Shown piece by piece: positions 6,274-10,738 of a DNA stretch of 10,738 nt. Under the pieces are notes generated by a model. The model searched no databases. It saw nothing but the letters and a program-made list of their open reading frames with translations, and was not told where the DNA came from. Position 1 is the stretch's first letter. Each line of letters starts with the position of its first letter. The stretch spans positions 1-10,738 of the forward strand of contig JAEWSH010000016.1 of the NCBI GenBank assembly GCA_023398375.1, written 5' to 3'. Both the position numbers and the translations under genes were made by a program. This stretch comes from Bacillota bacterium. GTDB taxonomy: Bacteria; Bacillota; Clostridia; Lachnospirales; Lachnospiraceae.

Positions 6274-7476
6274 TTATCCCTCCATTTCTGATAGAACATC
6301 TTTAATTTTCTTACTAAAGCATGGAATCATTGCAATTCCTACAATTGCAATAAGAAGTGCCACTCCTGTAACAGTAAGAAGTGCTGACTGCCTTACAGAA
6401 AAATTCATCGTAATATCCATATTTCCAAATCCACTTAGCAAATTCCCTATTTGTGGTGTCAATGCCCAAATCAATGACATGGAACACATAGCAGCAGCGA
6501 TGTAAATAATCCAAATTTCCAATAACATCTGAATATATATCTGTAATTTTGATATACCAAGACTGATAAATACTGCAATCTCAACCTTCCGATTTCTCAT
6601 CCACATACATAACAGCATTTCTGCCACAACAATGCTGGTAAAAAGAGTCAACACAAATATCAAACCTGTAATTTTTTTTAATTGCGTCATTGAGTATTTC
6701 ATTTTCTGATACATCGTATCTATCGTTCCAATTTCAGCCTTATTCTGTAGCGAAGTTCTAAGCTTTTCTGCTACCTTGGTAAGCTGTTCAGGATCATCTA
6801 TATATGCTGAAATTTTACGATAACTTATGTGCTCATCTAAATAATCTATCAGTTCTATACTTGTATAAATCTGATTTTCTATACGGTTTACTGTAGCAAC
6901 CGATTCCGTCTGTTGTCTCTCATTTCCCGTCACATAAAAACCTGTAATTGTAGTACTTACTACATTTCCGTCCAGCCCCATTAGTTCTACTTCGTCTCCA
7001 ATAGATAAGCCATTGGTGTATGCAAGGTTTTGATTAAACACAACTCCATTCTCATTCTTCGGATAATTTCCCTCAACCAATCGGCAAACGTTATCTTCAA
7101 ACGGACTGTCCTTTTCCATATCGTCAAAACCAACCACCGTTATCTGTCCATCATCTGTCTGTTCATTGCCCATCATCGGTAAAAAACTATTTGGATATGC
7201 ATATACCTGAGCCATTCGATTTATTTTATCCACATGTTCTGTTCCCTGTATCCAGCCAGCATCCTCTTCTGTAAGTAGATTTGAAGTATTCAGTACTTCT
7301 ACGATTGCTTTCGCATTGGTTTTTTGACGAATTTCCTGATTGATTTTATCTGAAGCAGTCATAACAGATAATGTGCCAAGAATCGTTGTATTTGTAACAA
7401 CAAACAATAATAACAGTAATATTGTCTTTGATTTTTTACGCCTGATATAAGCCAATGCAATTTGCAAACAGTTCAT
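6274..7476 (-). CDS. FtsX/MacB-type ABC transporter permease (smaller subunit)
   Basis: The protein has 400 residues with the same layout as the following permease: a basic N-terminus (RRKKSK), a first helix at about 17-37, an outer domain at about 40-268, then helices at about 271-292, 315-338 and 364-386. The coupling segment RNRKVEIAVFISLGISKLQI (294-313) is the FtsX-type ATPase contact. ATG 7476 is supported by AAGGAGA (complement of 7481-7487), which overlaps the stop codon of the lipoprotein gene. The two permeases differ in length and sequence, so they probably form a heterodimer, each contributing a distinct outer domain, rather than a recent duplication. The substrate is unknown; related modules handle antimicrobial peptides, lipoproteins or cell-wall hydrolase signalling. 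Confidence 0.88.
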   Translation of the reverse strand: MNCLQIALAYIRRKKSKTILLLLLFVVTNTTILGTLSVMTASDKINQEIRQKTNAKAIVEVLNTSNLLTEEDAGWIQGTEHVDKINRMAQVYAYPNSFLPMMGNEQTDDGQITVVGFDDMEKDSPFEDNVCRLVEGNYPKNENGVVFNQNLAYTNGLSIGDEVELMGLDGNVVSTTITGFYVTGNERQQTESVATVNRIENQIYTSIELIDYLDEHISYRKISAYIDDPEQLTKVAEKLRTSLQNKAEIGTIDTMYQKMKYSMTQLKKITGLIFVLTLFTSIVVAEMLLCMWMRNRKVEIAVFISLGISKLQIYIQMLLEIWIIYIAAAMCSMSLIWALTPQIGNLLSGFGNMDITMNFSVRQSALLTVTGVALLIAIVGIAMIPCFSKKIKDVLSEMEG

Positions 7477-7485
7477 ATTGTCTCC

Positions 7486-8076
7486 TTACTGCCATCTTAC
7501 AATAACAACCTCATCTGCTGTCCAATGATAAGTATCCTGACAGCTTCCAAAAACCAATACACTGGTCTGTTTTTTGATACTGGATTTATCACTGTCTTCC
7601 AAGGATATCTGTGTCTGGCTTGAACGATCCATTGTGAGTATCTTCACACTCACATTTTCTCCATAAGTGACATGAACCAGTTCCTCTTCATTTTCCATTC
7701 CAGGTGCTGCTTCTGCCATGACTTCTCCGCCATTCTCATCGGTTGTAGTTGTTGCAATAGATAACGCAATATCAGTATCTGAAAATTCTACAACGCTTCC
7801 CTCAAGCTTTACATTTGCAAATAATTCTTTTGATGATTCTCCATTATTGGTTGATGAATTATCTGAATTATTCTGTGTATTATTATCTTCCGTGTTATCT
7901 GGTAAGTCTGATTCTGTGTTAACCGTTTCCATTGTCTCTGATTCTTTCTCTTCTGTATCACTATTTCCTATATTCTCCATATTGATGTTAGGAATATCTT
8001 TCTCATTTGAACATGCGGTTGCTCCAAGAACCATCATAATACATAAACTAATCACAGCTATTTTTCTTTTTTTCAT
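7486..8076 (-). CDS. Secreted lipoprotein of the ABC module, 196 aa
   Basis: The N-terminus is a lipoprotein signal peptide: MKKRK, a hydrophobic core, then LGATAC with the lipid-modified cysteine at C22 followed by SN. Residues about 25-85 form a Glu/Ser/Thr/Asn/Asp-rich disordered linker. Residues about 88-196 look like a small beta-rich domain (repeated short strands such as GSVVEFSDTDIALS and VSVKILTMD, ending ADEVVIVRW), reminiscent of DUF5666/OB-fold-like domains, though this is only a resemblance. It is first in the operon and is anchored on the outer face of the membrane, where in MacB-type systems a membrane-fusion protein would be. It may be a substrate-capturing or sensor partner of the permeases. 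AGAGGTAG (complement of 8082-8089) is the ribosome-binding site. Confidence 0.85.
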   Translation of the reverse strand: MKKRKIAVISLCIMMVLGATACSNEKDIPNINMENIGNSDTEEKESETMETVNTESDLPDNTEDNNTQNNSDNSSTNNGESSKELFANVKLEGSVVEFSDTDIALSIATTTTDENGGEVMAEAAPGMENEEELVHVTYGENVSVKILTMDRSSQTQISLEDSDKSSIKKQTSVLVFGSCQDTYHWTADEVVIVRWQ

Positions 8077-8102
8077 TACAACTACCTCTTTTCTTTTTTC
8101 TT

Positions 8103-8108
8103 ATCATA
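8103..8108 (-). promoter_or_regulatory. Candidate -10 box of the lipoprotein-ABC operon
   Basis: On the minus strand TATGAT (complement of 8103-8108) lies 27 bases upstream of the lipoprotein ATG, leaving room for a short leader with the ribosome-binding site. The position of the -35 holds AGATTT, no match to TTGACA, but it falls inside the operator copy at 8121-8132. This is the pattern of an activator-dependent promoter. Confidence 0.5.
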
Positions 8109-8120
8109 CAAAAAATTATC

Positions 8121-8132
8121 TCTAAAAATCTT
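8121..8132 (-). promoter_or_regulatory. Response-regulator operator copy facing the ABC operon
   Basis: The minus strand reads AAGATTTTTAGA here, the exact 12-bp core also found on the plus strand at 8166-8177. Its 3' end is 12 bases before the TATGAT box. The flanking minus-strand 11-mer TTTCCAAGATT matches the plus-strand repeat unit TTTAGAAGATT at 9 of 11 positions. Binding by the adjacent OmpR-type regulator is inferred. Confidence 0.5.
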
Positions 8133-8160
8133 GGAAATACAGCTCGAATATCAATCACTA

Positions 8161-8182
8161 TTTAGAAGATTTTTAGAAGATT
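8161..8182 (+). promoter_or_regulatory. Tandem 11-bp direct repeat, response-regulator operator
   Basis: TTTAGAAGATT occurs twice back to back (8161-8171 and 8172-8182), a perfect 11-bp period. OmpR/PhoB-family regulators bind head-to-tail to direct repeats of about 11 bp, and at activated promoters the box replaces the -35. Here the repeat ends six bases before TATAAT, consistent with that arrangement. The target is probably the two-component operon itself. Confidence 0.6.
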
Positions 8183-8188
8183 CCCTAG

Positions 8189-8194
8189 TATAAT
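8189..8194 (+). promoter_or_regulatory. -10 box of the two-component operon
   Basis: TATAAT at 8189-8194 is a perfect -10; the base run at -35 (AAGATT, 8166-8171) is not consensus and lies inside the direct repeats. Transcription would begin near 8201. An ATG at 8193 overlaps this box, so it cannot be the translation start, which supports ATG 8232. Confidence 0.65.
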
Positions 8195-8231
8195 GAAATT
8201 AAACATTCTATGTGAAATGGAGATATTATAT

Positions 8232-8927
8232 ATGAAATTATTGCTAGTCGAAGATGATATAGATTTATGCCAGAATATAAAAGAACAGCTTTCTAATGAA
8301 GGCTATCTGATTGATACTTTTGATAACGGAGAAGAGGGATTTGTCTATGCACTGAATCCAAACAGTTCCTATGATCTTGCTATCGTTGATCGTATGCTGC
8401 CTGTAATTGACGGGCTTTCTATCGTTAAGGCAATGCGAAATAAAAATATACAGATTCCAGTCATTGTGATTACCGGAATGTCAGAATTAAATGACCGTAT
8501 TGAAGGATTGGATGGTGGTGCAGATGATTACCTTGTGAAGCCATTTCATATCAGTGAGCTTTGTGCACGCATTCGCGCATTGATTCGCAGACCTGTCCAA
8601 ATGGTACATACTGATTCTCTCTCTTATCATGATCTGACTCTTAATTTGAAAAAACAGGAATTAAAGTGTAAAAAAGAAGCCCTTCTTCTTACGCCAAAAG
8701 AGTTTCAGCTCCTTCAAATATTTCTATCTGAACCAAATAGCATTTTTTCAAGAGAGCAGTTAATACAAAAAGTATGGGAAACGAATCATACCGTTGAACT
8801 TGGAAACGTTGATAACTATGTCTATTTTCTGCGAAGACGATTCAAAACTTTAGGCAGCCGCTGTTCCATCCGGTCTGTCTACGGTTCCGGATATATATTG
8901 GAGGTAGTTCATGATAAAGAATCTTAA
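8232..8927 (+). CDS. OmpR/PhoB-family response regulator
   Basis: The 231-residue protein has the usual two-domain build. The receiver domain (1-118) carries the acidic pair E7-D8-D9, the phospho-accepting D53 (AIVDRMLP), T81 and K103 (VKPF). The C-terminal winged helix (about 130-228) includes the PhoB-type segment LLTPKEFQLLQIFL, the recognition region around VDNYVYFLRRRF and the terminal wing IRSVYGSGY. It should be phosphorylated by the kinase encoded next and bind direct-repeat DNA. ATG 8232 is chosen because GGAG at 8219-8222 lies nine bases before it and the family begins with MKLLLVEDD; an ATG at 8193 falls in the -10 box. The gene overlaps the kinase gene by 17 bases. Likely targets are its own promoter and the divergent ABC operon. 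Confidence 0.93.
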   Translation: MKLLLVEDDIDLCQNIKEQLSNEGYLIDTFDNGEEGFVYALNPNSSYDLAIVDRMLPVIDGLSIVKAMRNKNIQIPVIVITGMSELNDRIEGLDGGADDYLVKPFHISELCARIRALIRRPVQMVHTDSLSYHDLTLNLKKQELKCKKEALLLTPKEFQLLQIFLSEPNSIFSREQLIQKVWETNHTVELGNVDNYVYFLRRRFKTLGSRCSIRSVYGSGYILEVVHDKES

Positions 8928-10206
8928 AACAAACCTTACAGTCTTATTTCTTACCTCTGTAATGCTGGTATTTACGGTTGTATTCTGCATTTTGGTTCAT
9001 GAAAATATAAATTCTGTAAAAAAAACAGAGAGTGATTTTTTCAACCGTATTGTGACCTGCCTGATTTTCACTTTAGAAAATACATCCGATTATGAAAAAG
9101 AACTGCAAAATGTCGAGAAGAGTTATGATATGTATTTACAGTTATCTGATAGTAGTCATGCAGTTTTATACGAAAGCCCGTCCATCTCTTTAAATGGCAC
9201 ACAACAAGCTGTAAATTCGTTCATAAATGAAAGTAACAAAATTGAAGTATATTCTCTGGAATCTACACCCAGCAGTTCCACGAGCGGCTACTTTCAATTT
9301 CAAACGCCACAGGGCAATCCTTATATTGGTATGCAATGTACAATTATTACTACAAAAGGAAATAGCTACAACTTATCAATCATCAAAGAGTTTAGCAGCA
9401 CCTTAACTATACTCAAATACAAATTACCGATATATGTTATCATTTGGCTTATTGTCTTTGCCTCTATCCTGCTTCTTGCACGATTTATTGTAGACAGAGC
9501 TTTAAAACCGACAGAAACTGCAATTCGCAGCCAAAAAGAATTTATTGTATCCGTATCCCATGAATTGAAATCCCCACTTGCTGTCATTTTGTCAAGTGCA
9601 GAAGCAATCGGTGGTTATAAAGAACTTCCAGAACAATATCTAAATCAGACTCGGATTATTGATACTGAATGTCTTCGCATGTCAAAGTTGATTCAGGATT
9701 TACTTCTTCTATCATCCATTGACACAAAGACATGGGTCTTGAACAAGACCGATATCAACATAGATTCTCTAATGATAGGTGTGTATGAAAAATTTGAACC
9801 TCTCTGTCAGAAACATAATATTACTCTAAATCTTGACATAGAAGATAAAACTTTTCCTGTTTTTTATGCAGATATAGATCGTCTGAATCAGATACTAGGT
9901 ATTTTTCTGGATAATGCAATCACATATTCAAAGCCAAATACTGAAATTCTTCTAAAGATAGAATTAGTGAAAAGTAATCTAATATTCTCTATCATTGATC
10001 ATGGTCAGGGAATTACAGTTGACGACAAACCTTTTATCTTTGATCGATTCTATTGTACAGATAAATCACGAACCAAAAAAGAACATTATGGATTGGGACT
10101 CAGTATTGCAAAGGAGCTTGTAGCGATGCACAAAGGTAATATTACACTCTCCGACACAGAAGGCGGTGGTTGCACATTTCAAATTACTCTTCCAATCACA
10201 CACTAA
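8911..10206 (+). CDS. Membrane sensor histidine kinase
   Basis: The 431-residue kinase has a first membrane helix at about 10-29, an extracytoplasmic sensor domain of about 140 residues (30-170), and a second helix at about 172-192. The HisKA domain has H217 in FIVSVSHELKSPLAV. The HATPase domain has an N-box with N335 (ILGIFLDNAITYS), DHGQG at 363-367, FDRFYCTDKS and the HYGLGLS G2 box. All catalytic motifs are intact. The large outer domain differs from BceS-type kinases, whose two helices are joined by only a few residues and which sense through their transporter, so this kinase probably senses a ligand or partner outside the cell directly. No HAMP domain is obvious; a short linker joins the second helix to HisKA. 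ATG 8911 has GGAGGT at 8900-8905, and the gene overlaps the regulator gene. Confidence 0.93.
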   Translation: MIKNLKTNLTVLFLTSVMLVFTVVFCILVHENINSVKKTESDFFNRIVTCLIFTLENTSDYEKELQNVEKSYDMYLQLSDSSHAVLYESPSISLNGTQQAVNSFINESNKIEVYSLESTPSSSTSGYFQFQTPQGNPYIGMQCTIITTKGNSYNLSIIKEFSSTLTILKYKLPIYVIIWLIVFASILLLARFIVDRALKPTETAIRSQKEFIVSVSHELKSPLAVILSSAEAIGGYKELPEQYLNQTRIIDTECLRMSKLIQDLLLLSSIDTKTWVLNKTDINIDSLMIGVYEKFEPLCQKHNITLNLDIEDKTFPVFYADIDRLNQILGIFLDNAITYSKPNTEILLKIELVKSNLIFSIIDHGQGITVDDKPFIFDRFYCTDKSRTKKEHYGLGLSIAKELVAMHKGNITLSDTEGGGCTFQITLPITH

Positions 10207-10270
10207 CATAACAATAAACTACATTTCTTTTTGCTCGCTATATTTTCTCCGAAGATTTTCCCTTCTGCCA

Positions 10271-10292
10271 AAGAAAACCGCCATAACGGCGG
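10271..10292 (-). terminator. Rho-independent terminator of the second XRE gene
   Basis: On the minus strand CCGCC-GTTAT-GGCGG (complement of 10278-10292) is followed by TTTTCTT, a compact GC stem with a T-rich tail. It lies about 64 bases past the stop of the second XRE gene. Read on the plus strand the hairpin has no T run, so it is a weak end for the kinase transcript; no other terminator is seen there. Confidence 0.6.
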
Positions 10293-10355
10293 CCTTCCAA
10301 AAGATTTCTATTTTTTATCCTCTACAGGTTTTCATTTAAATTACCTGTATGGATA

Positions 10356-10595
10356 TCACTCCTTAAGATTCAGATAATCAGGCTTAGATGTTTCCTGAAG
10401 CCATGCAGACAAAAGGTCTTCTGACGATATGCCCAATACTGTGCAAATATTCAAAATCTTATCCGCTGCGTGATTTGTTTTTTTGTTCTTCCAATCGCTG
10501 ATCGTACTCTGGGATATTCCCGTTAATTCTGCAAATTGTTTTTGAAAAAGCCCCTTTTCTTTTAGCAATTCAAAAATATATTGGCTCATAATCAT
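10356..10595 (-). CDS. Shortened XRE HTH regulator, paralogue of the gene at 912-1244
   Basis: The 79-residue product keeps the whole HTH domain (residues 4-62) and differs from the 110-residue paralogue at seven of the first 64 positions (3, 5, 17, 42, 44, 55, 60). One change, Ser to Phe at 17, falls at the start of the first HTH helix. After residue 64 the sequences diverge and this copy ends with KPDYLNLKE, lacking the last 31 residues, including the basic C-terminal helix. The AGGGGA ribosome-binding site (complement of 10601-10606) is conserved. Upstream similarity stops about 12 bases before repeats that look like an insertion-sequence end, so the native promoter is probably gone. It may be a decaying copy, or a DNA-binding fragment that competes with the full-length protein. 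It is open and could be expressed. Confidence 0.7.
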   Translation of the reverse strand: MIMSQYIFELLKEKGLFQKQFAELTGISQSTISDWKNKKTNHAADKILNICTVLGISSEDLLSAWLQETSKPDYLNLKE

Positions 10596-10606
10596 TTCAT
10601 TCCCCT
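10407..10606 (-). repeat. Direct repeat, copy 2 (second XRE gene 5' part and RBS)
   Basis: This is the partner of 1056-1255: 200 bases aligned without gaps at about 90 percent identity by hand count, in the same orientation. It includes the HTH-coding region and the ribosome-binding site. Most differences are transitions. Confidence 0.85.
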
Positions 10607-10618
10607 AAGGATTGTGAA

Positions 10619-10738
10619 TGTCAATGAATTTTTGAGCCAGGTGCTACTGAATTTCTGAGCCACCTGTGCTAATCAAAAAGTATACCACTTCTGGCTCCTA
10701 TGCTACTGAATATTTGAGCCACTTTGTATATAAAAGAA
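10619..10738. mobile_element. Probable insertion-sequence end with multiple terminal repeats (IS21-like)
   Basis: A roughly 20-bp motif occurs three times in the same direction: 10621-10640 (AATGAATTTTTGAGCCA, without the leading TGCTAC), 10642-10663 (TGCTACTGAATTTCTGAGCC plus AC) and 10701-10722 (TGCTACTGAATATTTGAGCC plus AC). Several short repeats clustered near a terminus that begins with TG are typical of IS21-family ends, where they bind the IstA transposase. The outer boundary may be the TG at 10619. No transposase is in the window, so the element would continue beyond the right edge. The family name is inference; the repeats are seen directly. Confidence 0.5.

Noticed and set aside
7718..8125. 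Plus-strand 135-codon frame opposite the lipoprotein gene
   Set aside because: It is an antisense shadow of the lipoprotein gene: its Ser/Leu-rich composition mirrors the acidic linker, and it ends in the divergent promoter region.
4195..10206. Labelling the module as BceAB/BceRS bacitracin resistance
   Set aside because: There are two four-helix FtsX permeases instead of one BceB, an additional lipoprotein, and a kinase with a large outer domain. A drug-resistance label would go beyond the sequence.
10323..10352. TACAGGT/ACCTGTA hairpin after the kinase gene as a plus-strand terminator
   Set aside because: The stem is seven bases with a 13-base loop, and no T run follows on either strand.

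Overview
The window looks like a low-GC, AT-rich chromosomal segment of a Firmicute, most likely a gut-type Clostridia (Lachnospiraceae-like). The signs are strong AGGAGG-type ribosome-binding sites, a perfect TTGACA-17-TATAAT promoter, Gram-positive FtsX-type ABC modules paired with an OmpR-type two-component system, and A/T-ending codons. The family assignment is inference. There are no tRNA or rRNA genes and no CRISPR array.

Layout. (1) Positions 1-860 hold a consensus promoter driving a LysR-type regulator that has lost its C-terminal half, followed by a hairpin terminator. (2) Positions 912-1244 (minus) encode a small Cro/C1-type HTH protein; a close but shortened copy lies at 10356-10595 on the same strand. 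(3) Positions 1437-1736 encode a cysteine-free carboxymuconolactone-decarboxylase-like protein with its own terminator. (4) Positions 1968-3573 form a pyrimidine operon. Its first gene fuses an XRE-type HTH to a complete orotate phosphoribosyltransferase, and the second is OMP decarboxylase; together they would convert orotate to UMP. An inverted repeat just upstream is a candidate operator. (5) Positions 3649-4057 (minus) are a gene graveyard: an N-terminal piece of a peptidase-S51-like gene joined out of frame to the C-terminal piece of a MutT-like Nudix gene. (6) Positions 4195-8076 (minus) are a four-gene operon, transcribed lipoprotein, FtsX permease, FtsX permease, ATPase. (7) It diverges from 8232-10206 (plus), an OmpR-type response regulator and a membrane histidine kinase. 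(8) The right edge, from about 10619, carries repeats resembling an insertion-sequence end, which appear to have displaced the promoter of the second HTH gene.

How the parts work together. The ABC operon and the two-component system form one envelope-sensing/export module. The shared 155-bp intergenic region has a 12-bp core present once in each orientation. Each copy lies 11-12 bp upstream of a -10 box and neither promoter has a recognisable -35, which fits activation of both arms by the response regulator. In the pyrimidine operon the regulator is fused to the enzyme, suggesting autoregulation linked to orotate or PRPP. The remainder of the window shows gene decay and reshuffling: a truncated LysR gene, a chimeric S51/Nudix remnant, a duplicated XRE gene and an IS-like edge.
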